The notes under the pieces: model-generated
Told to the model about the DNA's origin: nothing
The model's input: the letters and a program-made list of their open reading frames with translations, nothing else
Database searches by the model: none
NCBI RefSeq assembly: GCF_026540855.1
Contig: NZ_JALNUP010000013.1
Span: forward strand, 1-64,000
DNA: 64,000 bases
DNA from: Sphingomonas sp. GC_Shp_5
GTDB lineage: Bacteria; Pseudomonadota; Alphaproteobacteria; Sphingomonadales; Sphingomonadaceae
Reading direction: 5' to 3'
Position numbers and translations under genes: made by a program
Shown: one piece after another, positions 9,896 to 18,606 of the stretch
Position numbering within the stretch: the first letter of the stretch is position 1
How the letters are laid out: each line of letters starts with the position of its first letter

Positions 9896-10903
9896 ATGAA
9901 ATTGACCCTGAAGCCATTGAATGAACAAGTGATCGTCATCACCGGCGCCAGTTCCGGCATCGGCCTCGTCACCGCCCGCGCCGCCGCCGCCAAGGGCGCC
10001 AAGGTGGTGCTGGTGTCGCGCAGCGATGACCAGTTGCGCAGCCTGGTGGCCGAGATCACCGCCGTCGGCGGCGTGGCGGATTCGTTTGCCGCCGATGTCG
10101 GCGATGCCGAGGCGGTGAAGGCCGCCGCCGCGCACGCCGTGGAGCGGTTCGGCCGGATCGACACCTGGGTGAACAATGCCGGGGTGACGATCTACGCCAA
10201 GCTGATGGACACGCCTAACGAAGAGCATGAGCGGCTGTTTCGCACCGACTATTTCGGCGCGGTCAACGGCGCGCTGGCGGCGGTGCCGCACCTCAAGGGC
10301 GGCGGCGCGCTGATCACCGTCGCCTCGATCGTCTCGGACATGCCGAGCCCGCAGATGGGTGCCTATGCCGCCGCCAAGCATGCGGTGAAGGCCTATATGC
10401 AGTCGCTGCGCATGGAGCTGCACAACGATGGCGTGCCGATCGCGGTGACGCTGGTGAAGCCATCCGGGATCGACACCCCTATCGGCCAGCATGCCACCAA
10501 CCACGTCCGCGGCGAGGGCCAGATCCCGCTGCCGCCCTATGATCCCAAGCTCGTCGCCGACGCCATCCTGTTCTGCGCCGAGCACCCCAAGCGCGACATC
10601 ACCGTCGGCGGCGCCGGCCGCGCCCAGGTGCTGTTCGCGACCCATTTCCCCGCGTTGCTCGAGCGGCTTGCGCCCAAGGCCGCGGCGGCCTTCACCGATC
10701 CGACCAAGCGCCAGCCCAAGCCGAGCAACCTGTTCGAGGGCGGCATCCGCACCGGGCAGGAGCGCTCGGGCGAGATCCCTGCGCGTCAATCGAGCCTCTA
10801 CACCGCCGCGTCCAAGCACCCCAAGACGGTTGCCGCGATCAGCACCGGCCTTACTGCGAGCGCGATCGCGCTGCTGCTGATGAAGAGCCGTCGGCAGTCG
10901 TGA
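9896..10903 (+). CDS. SDR-family oxidoreductase with C-terminal membrane segment
   Basis: 335 residues from MKLTLKPLNEQ; the open frame extends upstream but the SDR fold starts right here. Classical SDR motifs are TGASSGIG (about 18-25), NNAG, a serine in TVASIVSD and the YAAAKHAVK catalytic Y/K. Unlike a minimal SDR (~250 residues) it has an extra C-terminal 80 residues ending in a hydrophobic stretch (AAISTGLTASAIALLLM) and a basic tail, suggesting membrane anchoring. The substrate is unknown. It is divergent from the ClpP-like gene and lies between sdhA and sdhB. The 144-bp gap to the ClpP-like gene should hold both promoters. Confidence 0.88.
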   Translation: MKLTLKPLNEQVIVITGASSGIGLVTARAAAAKGAKVVLVSRSDDQLRSLVAEITAVGGVADSFAADVGDAEAVKAAAAHAVERFGRIDTWVNNAGVTIYAKLMDTPNEEHERLFRTDYFGAVNGALAAVPHLKGGGALITVASIVSDMPSPQMGAYAAAKHAVKAYMQSLRMELHNDGVPIAVTLVKPSGIDTPIGQHATNHVRGEGQIPLPPYDPKLVADAILFCAEHPKRDITVGGAGRAQVLFATHFPALLERLAPKAAAAFTDPTKRQPKPSNLFEGGIRTGQERSGEIPARQSSLYTAASKHPKTVAAISTGLTASAIALLLMKSRRQS

Positions 10904-10941
10904 TGGTGACGCCCCCCTCTCCCCTCGCCTTCGGAGATCCC

Positions 10942-11178
10942 ATGGCAGACATCGACTGGAAGATGAGCGCGGCGCTCGAGAACGTCAGCCGCGGCGGCAA
11001 CGAACTGCCCGAGGTCACCAACCTCGCCGCAGCGGTGCGCGCGTGGACGACGCTCGACAATGAACTGCAGAATGCGGCGGTGTTGACGCCCGAGCATGCG
11101 GTGACCGTGGATGGCGAAGCGACCGCGGCGTTCAGCGGCCAGGCGATCCGGCAGTTGGCCGCGCTGCTGCCGGCGTAA
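10942..11178 (+). CDS. Small hypothetical protein (78 aa)
   Basis: Not recognised. A 78-residue acidic, soluble protein starting MADIDWKMSAALENV. The ATG is preceded by GGAG at good spacing (TCGGAGATCCCATGG), which decides the start over an ATG 42 bp upstream. It contains no cysteine, signal peptide or membrane segment; a predicted helical region is LPEVTNLAAAVRAW. It lies 38 bp downstream of the SDR gene and is probably co-transcribed with it. The clear ribosome site and the terminator-like hairpin after it support a real gene. Confidence 0.6.
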   Translation: MADIDWKMSAALENVSRGGNELPEVTNLAAAVRAWTTLDNELQNAAVLTPEHAVTVDGEATAAFSGQAIRQLAALLPA

Positions 11179-11216
11179 CCGGGCCGCTTTTGCGGCACGC
11201 CCGGCACAGCGACGGC

Positions 11217-11245
11217 ACGGGGGCGAGCGACCGCCCGCCCCCCGT
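11217..11245. terminator. Convergent-gene terminator hairpin
   Basis: An inverted repeat (ACGGGGG...CCCCCCGT) between the 78-aa ORF reading right and sdhA reading left. It is followed rightward by TTTG. It is placed to end both transcripts. Confidence 0.5.
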
Positions 11246-11249
11246 TTGC

Positions 11250-13067
11250 TCAATAGACCCGCTTCTTGGGCTTGATGTACTCGACGTCGTCGGTGAGCGT
11301 ATAATCGTGCACCGGGCGATAATCGATCGCGGTCGCGCCACCGACGCCACCCCAGCCGGTGAAGGTGGTAATGGTGTGCTTCATCCACTCGCCGTCGTCG
11401 CGATCAGGATAATCCTCGTTGACGTGGGCGCCGCGCGATTCCTTGCGGTTGGCCGCCGAGTCGACCGTCACCACCGCCTGGGCGATGAGGTTGTCGAGCT
11501 CGAGCGTCTCGACGAGATCGGTGTTCCAGATCATCGAGCGATCGTTGATGCCGATCTCGGCCATCTTGCCGTAGGTCGCCTTGATCAGCGTCTGCCCCTC
11601 GGTGAGCAGCGCATTGTCGCGGAACACTGCGCAATGCTTCTGCATGGTGCGCTGCATCTCGAGGCGGACCTCGGCGGTGGTCAGGCTGCCGCTCGAGTGG
11701 CGGACCTTGTCAAGCCGGCCCAGCGCCAGCTCTTCCGATCCCTTGGGCAGCGGATTGTGCGTGGTGTTGGGCTTGGTGATGTCGGCGATGCGCTTGCCGG
11801 TGGCGCGGCCGAACACGACCAGATCGATCAGGCTGTTCGAACCGAGGCGGTTGGCGCCGTGGACCGAGACGCAGGCCGCCTCGCCCACCGCGAACAGGCC
11901 GGGCACCACCGTGTCCGGATTGCCGTCCTTGAGGTGGACGACCTCGCCGTGGAAGTTGGTCGGGATGCCGCCCATGTTGTAATGCACCGTCGGCGTGACG
12001 GGCAGCGGCTGGCGGGTGAGGTCAACGCCGGCGAAGATCTTGCCGGTCTCGGTGATCCCCGGCAGGCGCTCGTGGAGCACCTTGGGATCAATGTGATCGA
12101 GGTGCAGGAAGATGTGGTCGCCGTTCTTGCCGACACCGCGGCCTTCACGCATCTCCATCGCCATCGAGCGGCTGACGACGTCGCGCGAGGCGAGGTCCTT
12201 GGCGCTCGGGGCATAGCGCTCCATGAAGCGCTCGCCCTCGGAATTGGTGAGATAGCCGCCCTCGCCGCGCGCGCCCTCGGTGATCAGCACGCCGGCGCCG
12301 TAGATGCCGGTCGGGTGGAACTGGACGAACTCCATGTCCTGTAACGGCAGGCCGGCGCGCAGCACCATGCCGCCGCCGTCACCGGTGCAGGTGTGCGCCG
12401 AGGTCGCCGAGAAATAGCAGCGGCCGTAGCCGCCGGTGGCGAGCACGGTGTTGTGCGCGCGGAAGCGGTGGATCGAGCCGTCTTCCATGCACAACGCAAT
12501 CACGCCGCGGCACTCGCCATTCTCCATGATCAGGTCGAGCGCGAAATATTCCACGTAGAAGTCGGCATCGTAGCGCAAGCTCTGCTGGTACAGCGTGTGC
12601 AGCATAGCATGGCCGGTGCGATCCGCGGCGGCGCAGGTGCGCTGCGCGGGCGGGCCCTCGCCCATGTTCTGCATCATGCCGCCGAACGGGCGCTGGTAGA
12701 TCCGGCCCTCGTCGGTGCGGCTGAACGGCATGCCGGCATGCTCGAGCTCATAGACCGCGGCCGGCGCCTCGCGAACCATGTACTCGATCGCGTCCTGGTC
12801 ACCGAGCCAGTCGGAGCCCTTGACGGTATCGAACATGTGCCAGGTCCAATGGTCCGGGCCCATGTTGCCGAGGCTGGCGGCGATGCCGCCCTGCGCCGCC
12901 ACGGTGTGGCTGCGGGTGGGGAACACCTTGGTGATGCAGGCGGTCTTGAGCCCGTTCTGCGCGCATTCCATGACGGCGCGCAGGCCCGAGCCACCCGCGC
13001 CGACGACCACGGCGTCATAGGTGTGATCGATGATCTTATACGCGGCGTCAGCAGAAGAGGCGGGCAT
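11250..13067 (-). CDS. sdhA: Succinate dehydrogenase flavoprotein subunit
   Basis: 605 residues; the catalytic subunit oxidises succinate to fumarate on covalently bound FAD. It shows the dinucleotide fold [13 protein letters not shown] near residue 20, the FAD-linkage histidine in [13 protein letters not shown], the substrate-site motifs [10 protein letters not shown] and [11 protein letters not shown], and [17 protein letters not shown] near the capping domain. The start codon overlaps the sdhD stop by one base (TAATG), so translation is coupled. It is the last gene of the sdhC-sdhD-sdhA unit; the usual fourth gene, sdhB, is displaced by about 2.2 kb. Confidence 0.98.
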   Translation of the reverse strand: MPASSADAAYKIIDHTYDAVVVGAGGSGLRAVMECAQNGLKTACITKVFPTRSHTVAAQGGIAASLGNMGPDHWTWHMFDTVKGSDWLGDQDAIEYMVREAPAAVYELEHAGMPFSRTDEGRIYQRPFGGMMQNMGEGPPAQRTCAAADRTGHAMLHTLYQQSLRYDADFYVEYFALDLIMENGECRGVIALCMEDGSIHRFRAHNTVLATGGYGRCYFSATSAHTCTGDGGGMVLRAGLPLQDMEFVQFHPTGIYGAGVLITEGARGEGGYLTNSEGERFMERYAPSAKDLASRDVVSRSMAMEMREGRGVGKNGDHIFLHLDHIDPKVLHERLPGITETGKIFAGVDLTRQPLPVTPTVHYNMGGIPTNFHGEVVHLKDGNPDTVVPGLFAVGEAACVSVHGANRLGSNSLIDLVVFGRATGKRIADITKPNTTHNPLPKGSEELALGRLDKVRHSSGSLTTAEVRLEMQRTMQKHCAVFRDNALLTEGQTLIKATYGKMAEIGINDRSMIWNTDLVETLELDNLIAQAVVTVDSAANRKESRGAHVNEDYPDRDDGEWMKHTITTFTGWGGVGGATAIDYRPVHDYTLTDDVEYIKPKKRVY

Positions 13068-13450
13068 TATGCGGCGGCTCCGAAGGCGATCTTGAGAATG
13101 GAGAAGATGGCGATGCCGGCGGTGCCGACCGTGAAGAAGTTGAGCAGCAGGATCGCGGCGACGCGGCGCTGCTCATGCTCGTAATCCTCGATCACCACCT
13201 GAAGACCGAGGCGGAAATGCCAGAACACCGAGGCGATCAGCAGGATCATCGGGATGGCGACCCAGGCCGACTGCATCCAGGCGTGGGTGTTGGCGTAATC
13301 ATAGCCTGGCCGGCGCGCGATCGAGATCACGAACCACAGCATCAGGAACAGGTTGGAGCCCGCGGTGACGCGCTGGCGCCACCAGTGATGCGCGCCTTCC
13401 TTGGCGCTGCCGAGACCGCGGACGCGGCCGATGCTGGTGCCCGAACCCAT
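13067..13450 (-). CDS. sdhD: Succinate dehydrogenase membrane anchor subunit
   Basis: 127 residues with three membrane helices (about 30-45, 60-78 and 97-118). The family pattern is seen: [21 protein letters not shown] in the first helix, the haem-b/quinone region [20 protein letters not shown], and a hydrophobic C-terminus. It starts at ATG 13450, overlapping the sdhC stop by one base, and ends overlapping the sdhA start by one base. A longer open frame in this phase extends through sdhC but has no family character. Confidence 0.95.
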   Translation of the reverse strand: MGSGTSIGRVRGLGSAKEGAHHWWRQRVTAGSNLFLMLWFVISIARRPGYDYANTHAWMQSAWVAIPMILLIASVFWHFRLGLQVVIEDYEHEQRRVAAILLLNFFTVGTAGIAIFSILKIAFGAAA

Positions 13451-13881
13451 CACTTCACCCCCATGACGAAGATCCAGAACAGCGCGGTGAGCACCACCGC
13501 GCCGATCATCACGCCGAGCGCGAACATCTTGTTGCGCTTGAGCTCGAACGCCGCGCCGGCGTCCATCACCAGATGGCGGATGCCGTTGAGCGCATGGACG
13601 AAGAACGACAGCGTCAGCCCCACCGCGACGATCCAGCCGAGGATGTTGAGATGGCCGGCATCGGTGGTGAACACGTCGACGAAGGTCGCATAGGCCTGGG
13701 CGCCGGCGGCGAGTGCGGCGAGCCACCAGACGAGCAGGATCGTCCCCACCGTCGCCATGCCGCTGCCGGTGGCGCGATGCAGGATCGAGACCAGCATGTG
13801 CGGGCCCCAGCTGTAGTGAAGCTTGAGTGGGCCGGCGAAAAGATGCGGGCTGCGCGGGCGCGCCGGATTGCGGGATGCCAT
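13450..13881 (-). CDS. sdhC: Succinate dehydrogenase cytochrome b556 subunit
   Basis: 143 residues with three membrane helices. It carries the SdhC signatures HYSWGPHMLVSILHRATGSG (quinone-site Ser and Arg) and FFVHALNGIRHLVMD, with the haem-ligand histidine in the second helix. It is the first gene of the sdhC-sdhD-sdhA unit. A short N-terminal tail (ASRNPARPRSPHL) is typical of alphaproteobacterial forms. A plausible promoter lies 34-61 bp upstream. Confidence 0.96.
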   Translation of the reverse strand: MASRNPARPRSPHLFAGPLKLHYSWGPHMLVSILHRATGSGMATVGTILLVWWLAALAAGAQAYATFVDVFTTDAGHLNILGWIVAVGLTLSFFVHALNGIRHLVMDAGAAFELKRNKMFALGVMIGAVVLTALFWIFVMGVK

Positions 13882-13914
13882 GAATGGTCCTCGGGGAGCT
13901 TTGAATTGCTCTGC

Positions 13915-13942
13915 CTATTAGGCTGACGAGCCTTGGATGCAA
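13915..13942 (-). promoter_or_regulatory. Candidate sigma-70 promoter for sdhCDA
   Basis: Reading leftward: a -35-like TTGCAT, 16 bases, then a -10-like TAATAG, ending 34 bp before the sdhC ATG in a patch AT-richer than its surroundings. The match is by eye only. Confidence 0.4.
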
Positions 13943-14044
13943 GCGATTGCCCGCATGCTGGAGACCAACACCCTGTTAACCAATGCGGGTTAGATCGGGG
14001 ATCACCACCGGTCGGGGAGCTGGTGACAGGGTAAAGGGAATGCT

Positions 14045-15403
14045 GTGCCGCAGAAGCAGTTGCCGCCGCCGGAGAGCGTAAGCAAGACGATCAATCTTGC
14101 CGAGCGACTGCGCTTGTTCGACCTCTCGCCCGCCGATGTCGAACTATCGCGCGAGCTGTGGACGGTGATCGAGCAGGACGCGCGCTCGGTTTCCGAGGCG
14201 CATTGGAAGCAGCGCCAGCGCCTGTACGGCGATGGCGGCAATTGGGCGCCGCACGAAGCGGACCGGATGATCGACCTCGGCGTCAATTACCTGCGTAACC
14301 GCTTCACCAACCTGGCCGGCATCTCCTGGGTCGAATCGGCCGAGCGGACGGTCGCCAGCGCCTATTCGCTCGACGTCGGGCTCACCCCGATCCTGGCGAT
14401 GACCGATGCCGGCGCGCGCCGCACCTTCGACATCCTGCGCCGCCGCCTCGACGCCACCGACGAACGCTATGTGCAGCTGACCGACCTACTGCTGCGGTTG
14501 CGCTCGCTGGAATGCGACATCTATTGCACGCTCTATTCGGCCTATCAGCGCCACAACGACAAGTTCCAGCGCGACCAGCTCGCCGAGGAGTTCCGCGAGG
14601 GCATCGCCACTGCGGTCGAGACCGCAACCGATGAGGGCCAGGTGCTCCGCGGCCAGGCGGCGCGCAGCTCGGGTTCCGCACGCGGCATGCTCGGCAAGGC
14701 GAGCGAAGTCGCCGCCGCCGCCGAACAATCGGCCGTCGCGATGCGCGAGGCGGCGCAGACCGCCGCCGGGCTGATCCGCGCCATCGAGGACGCCCGCACC
14801 GAAGTGGAGGCCGCCGCCGAGATCGCTCAGCGCGCCAGCGTCCAGGCGAGCAACGCGGTCGGCATGTCCGAGGCGCTGTCCGATCACGCCAAATCGATCG
14901 AATCGATCCTCGGGCTGATCCGCGACATCGCCGGCCAGACCAATTTGCTCGCGCTCAACGCGACCATCGAGGCCGCCCGCGCCGGCGATGCCGGCCGCGG
15001 CTTCGCGGTGGTCGCCCAGGAGGTGAAGAGCCTCGCCAACCAGACCGCGCGCGCCACCGACGACATCGCCGCCAAGATCGCCTCGATCCAGTCGGCGACG
15101 CGTTCGACGGTGGAGACCAACGCCAGCATCAAGACCACCGTCACCGAGGTGCAGGAATCCGCCGAGCGGATCCGCTTCGCGATGGAGGCCCAGGCGCAGA
15201 CCGTCACCGCGATCACCGCGGCGGTGGACGAGACCGCGCTTGCCGCCGATTCGATGTCGTCGACCATCGCCGCGATCCGCGAGGATACCGAGACGGTGGC
15301 CGCCGAGATCGACGGCGTCGGCCGCGGCTTCGACCTGCTCGATGGCCGGTTGAACAATCTCAAGAACAGCGCCGGCGATTTCATCGCCAAGGTCGCTGCA
15401 TAA
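14045..15403 (+). CDS. Cytosolic chemoreceptor with globin-like sensor (proximal His replaced)
   Basis: 452 residues with no membrane segment. The N-terminal ~160 residues have the helix pattern of a globin-coupled sensor; the F-helix-like stretch [16 protein letters not shown] aligns with the HemAT type (H-x3-GLxP), but the haem-ligating histidine is a serine. The C-terminal half is a methyl-accepting hairpin with the conserved tip, including [19 protein letters not shown] and [17 protein letters not shown], and adaptation helices rich in Ala/Glu/Gln. It starts at GTG 14045 with AGGG six bases before. A near-match to a CtrA half-site, TTAACCAA, is at 13976. It probably signals through CheA/CheW encoded elsewhere. 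If it binds no haem, the ligand is unknown. Confidence 0.85.
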   Translation: MPQKQLPPPESVSKTINLAERLRLFDLSPADVELSRELWTVIEQDARSVSEAHWKQRQRLYGDGGNWAPHEADRMIDLGVNYLRNRFTNLAGISWVESAERTVASAYSLDVGLTPILAMTDAGARRTFDILRRRLDATDERYVQLTDLLLRLRSLECDIYCTLYSAYQRHNDKFQRDQLAEEFREGIATAVETATDEGQVLRGQAARSSGSARGMLGKASEVAAAAEQSAVAMREAAQTAAGLIRAIEDARTEVEAAAEIAQRASVQASNAVGMSEALSDHAKSIESILGLIRDIAGQTNLLALNATIEAARAGDAGRGFAVVAQEVKSLANQTARATDDIAAKIASIQSATRSTVETNASIKTTVTEVQESAERIRFAMEAQAQTVTAITAAVDETALAADSMSSTIAAIREDTETVAAEIDGVGRGFDLLDGRLNNLKNSAGDFIAKVAA

Positions 15404-15421
15404 GCCGCAGAGGATGACCGT

Positions 15422-16786
15422 GTGGGTAAGGTGGCCGCTGTAAGCGACGGCATGCAGGCGCGACGCGGGATCGTCGAGCATCTGGGCGATTACGACTGGG
15501 ATCATACGATCGCGGCCGCGTGCGCCGATATCTGCGCGCTGTTCTCGGCCGACGACTTCCGCAGGATCTCCGAGCATTTCTGGCAGCATTATCTGGCGCT
15601 GCCGGCGACCCAGCCGATCCGCCACTTCTTCCATGGCGAGCGGCTCGAGCGGCGGCTGCGCGAAAGCGCTGACTATGCGCAGCTCAAGTACAGCGAACCG
15701 TTTGGTGATCGTTGGGTGAGGATCGCCACCCGTCATGCCGAGCAGGCCCGCGCCTCCAACATCCCGCTGCCGACGCTGCAGGCGGCGCTTGCCTATTCGC
15801 ACAGCATCACGCTGGCGATGATCGAGCGCCATGTCGCCGGCGATACCGCGCGGATGCTGCGCCTGGTGGATACGGTGCAGCGGATCTCGCTCGTCGAATC
15901 CGATCTGATGACCGGCCACCTAGCCGCACGGCAGGCGGCCGCCACCAGCGTCGAGCGTCAGCAGCGCTCCACCGCGTTTCGCGACAGCATCGCCGGCTCA
16001 ATCGAGGGCGCGGCGACGCTCGGCGCGCGAATCCAGGTGCAGGCGAGCGGGGCTTCCGCCTCGACGCGCGACGTACTCGGCAAAGCGAGCCAGATGGCCG
16101 CCGCCGCCGAGCAATCCGCCTTCGCGATGCGCGAGGCGGCGCAAACCGCCGCCGGGCTGATCCGCGCCATCGACGAGACGCGCATGGAGGTGGACGCCGC
16201 GGCGGCCATCGCCAACCGCGCCAGCGACCAGGCGAGCGACGCCGTCCAGGTCAGCGAGGCGCTCAGCGAACATGCCAAGTCGATCGAATCGATCCTTGGC
16301 CTGATCCGCGACATCGCCGGCCAGACCAACCTGCTCGCGCTTAACGCCACCATCGAGGCGGCGCGGGCCGGCGACGCCGGCCGCGGCTTTGCCGTCGTGG
16401 CGCAGGAGGTGAAGAGCCTCGCCAACCAGACGGCGCGCGCCACCGACGACATCGCCGCCAAGATCGCCGCGATCCAGCAGGCGACCCACAGCACCGTCTC
16501 CACCAACGCCTCGATCCGCGCCACCGTGGCGGAGGTGCAGGGATCGGCCGATCGCATCCGGCTGGCAATGGAGGCACAGGCGCAGACCGTCACCTCGATC
16601 ACCGCAGCAGTCGACGAGACCGCGCTTGCCGCCGATTCCATGTCGTCGACGATCGAGACGATCCGCACCGATACCGACGCGGTCGCCAAGGAGATCGACG
16701 CGCTTGGCGCAGGCTTCGACGAGGTCGGCGACCGTCTCGGCCAGCTGCGCCAATCGGCCGAGAGCTTCTCCGCCAGCGTCGGCTAG
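15422..16786 (+). CDS. Cytosolic chemoreceptor with globin-like sensor (His retained)
   Basis: 454 residues, no membrane helices, GTG start 18 bp after the preceding chemoreceptor. The N-terminal sensor ([20 protein letters not shown]) is of the globin-coupled-sensor type and is dissimilar to its neighbour's. The stretch [20 protein letters not shown] offers a histidine near the DosC/HemAT haem-ligand position, but with about five extra residues before the IPLP turn, so haem binding is uncertain. The signalling half is nearly identical to the first receptor for well over 100 residues, pointing to duplication or gene conversion with divergent sensors. The two would share array partners and adaptation enzymes; no che genes are in the window. 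Confidence 0.85.
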   Translation: MGKVAAVSDGMQARRGIVEHLGDYDWDHTIAAACADICALFSADDFRRISEHFWQHYLALPATQPIRHFFHGERLERRLRESADYAQLKYSEPFGDRWVRIATRHAEQARASNIPLPTLQAALAYSHSITLAMIERHVAGDTARMLRLVDTVQRISLVESDLMTGHLAARQAAATSVERQQRSTAFRDSIAGSIEGAATLGARIQVQASGASASTRDVLGKASQMAAAAEQSAFAMREAAQTAAGLIRAIDETRMEVDAAAAIANRASDQASDAVQVSEALSEHAKSIESILGLIRDIAGQTNLLALNATIEAARAGDAGRGFAVVAQEVKSLANQTARATDDIAAKIAAIQQATHSTVSTNASIRATVAEVQGSADRIRLAMEAQAQTVTSITAAVDETALAADSMSSTIETIRTDTDAVAKEIDALGAGFDEVGDRLGQLRQSAESFSASVG

Positions 16787-16842
16787 GCGCGCAGCATCCA
16801 GTTTCCGCTGTAATCAGGGCGGACGACGTGGCCTTTCAGTCA

Positions 16843-16866
16843 CCCGCCTTCCTGTTCTAAGGCGGG
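16843..16866 (+). promoter_or_regulatory. Hairpin covering the ribosome site of the downstream SDR
   Basis: CCCGCCTT and AAGGCGGG pair across an eight-base loop. The right arm, with the following GG, is the only purine-rich ribosome-site candidate for the ATG at 16871, four bases beyond. It could be a terminator for the chemoreceptors (no T-tract) or a translational switch for the SDR-prmA pair. Confidence 0.45.
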
Positions 16867-16870
16867 GGTC

Positions 16871-17566
16871 ATGACCATTCTTCTCACTGGATCGAGCCGC
16901 GGCATCGGCGCGGCCATCCACCAGACGCTGGCCGCTACCGGCGCCACCGTGATCGGCCATGGCACCCGCAGCGGGATCGCCGCCGATTTCGCCGATCCCG
17001 CCGCCCCTGCCGCTTTGTGGGAAACAGCGCTGGCGCAGGCGAACGGCACCATCGACGTGCTGATCAACAATGCCGGCGTGTTCGAGGCGAGCCCGCTCGA
17101 TCAGCCGCACGGCGACTGGGTCGCGGATTGGGAGCGTACCCAGCGGATCAACCTCACCGCCGCCGCCGAACTCTGCCGCCTGGCCGTGCTTCACTGGCAG
17201 CAGCGTGGCTCGGGCGGCCGCATCGTCAACGTCGCCAGCCGCGCCGCCTATCGCGGCGACAGCCCGGCGCACTGGCATTATGCCGCCGCCAAGGCCGGCA
17301 TGGTGGCGATGACCAAGACCATTGCCCGCGGCTATGCCCGCGACAACATCCTCGCCTTTGCAGTCTGCCCCGGCTTCACCATGACCGGGATGGCCGAGGA
17401 TTACCTCTCCAGCCGCGGCGGCGAGCAATTGCTCGCCGACATCCCGCTCGGCCGGGTCGCCGCGCCGGAGGAGATCGCCGATGTCGCCCGCTTCCTCGCG
17501 CTCGACGCACCGCCGTCGATGACCGGAGCGGTGCTCGACGTGAACGGAGCAAGCTATGTCCGCTGA
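16871..17566 (+). CDS. SDR-family NAD(P)-dependent oxidoreductase
   Basis: 231 residues, a compact classical SDR: TGSSRGIG at 6-13, LINNAGVFEA near 60, the catalytic serine in NVASRAAYRGD, YAAAKAGM with the Y/K pair, and PGFTMTGMAEDYL after the substrate loop. The family reduces carbonyls or oxidises alcohols; FabG-like roles are possible but the substrate cannot be told. Its end overlaps the prmA start by 11 bp, so the two are translated together. Its start is overlaid by a hairpin. Confidence 0.9.
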   Translation: MTILLTGSSRGIGAAIHQTLAATGATVIGHGTRSGIAADFADPAAPAALWETALAQANGTIDVLINNAGVFEASPLDQPHGDWVADWERTQRINLTAAAELCRLAVLHWQQRGSGGRIVNVASRAAYRGDSPAHWHYAAAKAGMVAMTKTIARGYARDNILAFAVCPGFTMTGMAEDYLSSRGGEQLLADIPLGRVAAPEEIADVARFLALDAPPSMTGAVLDVNGASYVR

Positions 17567-18494
17567 TTCATGGAAGGTCACCCTGCCCTGCACCCGTGCC
17601 GAGGCCGAGGCAATCGATGCCGCGGACGATCTCGCGATCGACGCGGTGCTGATGACCACCGAGGAGGTGGAGGATGACGTCGAGCACTGGCGGCTCGACG
17701 CCTATCTGGAGGCCGAACCCGATGCGCTGACCATCGCGTTGATCCATGCGCTGGTGCCGAGCGCTTCGGGTCACGAGCCGGTCGTCGAGCATCTCGCCGC
17801 CGCGGATTGGGTGGCGATGAGCCAGGCCGGGCTGGAGCCGATCCAGGAAGGCCGCTTTGTCGTCCATACCGCTACCCACCAGCGCGAGGCACCGGCGAGG
17901 GGCCGCGCCTTTCTGATCGATGCGGGCCAGGCGTTCGGCACCGGTCATCATGGCACCACCGCCGGTTGCCTGGCGATGCTCGACGGGCTGGCCGACCGGC
18001 CGATCGCCAATGCCATCGATCTCGGCACCGGCACCGGCCTGCTTGCCTTCGCAGCGCGCCATCTGTGGCCGACCGCGCAGGTGATGGCGACCGATATCGA
18101 TCCGATCGCGATCGACGTCACCCGCGACAATGCCGCGATCAACCAGGTCGAGGCGGTCGATCTGGTCGTCGCCGATGGCGCATTGTCGGATGCGATCACC
18201 GCGCGCGCGCCGTATGACCTGATCATCGCCAACATCCTTGCCGGGCCGCTGGTGTCGATGGCGCCCGAGGTGGCGGCGATCGCGGCCCCGGGGGCGACGA
18301 TCGTGCTCGCCGGGCTGCTCGACACCCAGCGGCAGATGGTGGTCGATGCCTATGCCGCCTGCGGCTGTTCGCTCGTCGCGATCGATCGGCGCGGCGACTG
18401 GACGGTGCTGCGGCTGGCCGCCGGCGCGACCCGTCATGTGCCGAACGCGCCGGTCGATCCGAAGGGTCGTGACGGCTGGGCATTGGATCTGTAA
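17556..18494 (+). CDS. prmA: Ribosomal protein L11 methyltransferase
   Basis: 312 residues. An N-terminal L11-recognition domain (about 1-110) precedes a class I SAM-dependent methyltransferase. PrmA signatures are GQAFGTGHHGTTAGCL (near 128), the SAM motif AIDLGTGTGLLAFAA (near 152), MATDIDPIAIDV and DLIIANILAGPLV (the NIL variant of the NPPY motif). It trimethylates lysines and the N-terminus of L11. It overlaps the preceding SDR gene. The last ~20 residues past the core are a short tail. Confidence 0.94.
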   Translation: MSADSWKVTLPCTRAEAEAIDAADDLAIDAVLMTTEEVEDDVEHWRLDAYLEAEPDALTIALIHALVPSASGHEPVVEHLAAADWVAMSQAGLEPIQEGRFVVHTATHQREAPARGRAFLIDAGQAFGTGHHGTTAGCLAMLDGLADRPIANAIDLGTGTGLLAFAARHLWPTAQVMATDIDPIAIDVTRDNAAINQVEAVDLVVADGALSDAITARAPYDLIIANILAGPLVSMAPEVAAIAAPGATIVLAGLLDTQRQMVVDAYAACGCSLVAIDRRGDWTVLRLAAGATRHVPNAPVDPKGRDGWALDL

Positions 18495-18521
18495 GGGGCC
18501 GGCGTCTTCATTTCTGTTCGC

Positions 18522-18546
18522 ACCTGCAAAATATCGTTACGCAGGT
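18522..18546 (+). promoter_or_regulatory. Palindromic operator candidate upstream of the OprB porin
   Basis: ACCTGC and GCAGGT are inverted around 13 AT-rich bases, 60 bp before the porin start, in the only AT-rich patch of this gap. A second inverted pair, TTGGCG / CGCCAA, lies closer to the ATG. This suggests control by a dimeric sugar-responsive regulator; which one is not visible. Confidence 0.35.
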
Positions 18547-18606
18547 AGAACTTTCCAAGCGCCGGCTGGTTGGCGCGATCGAGACGCCAACGAGCGATAG
18601 GGGCCG

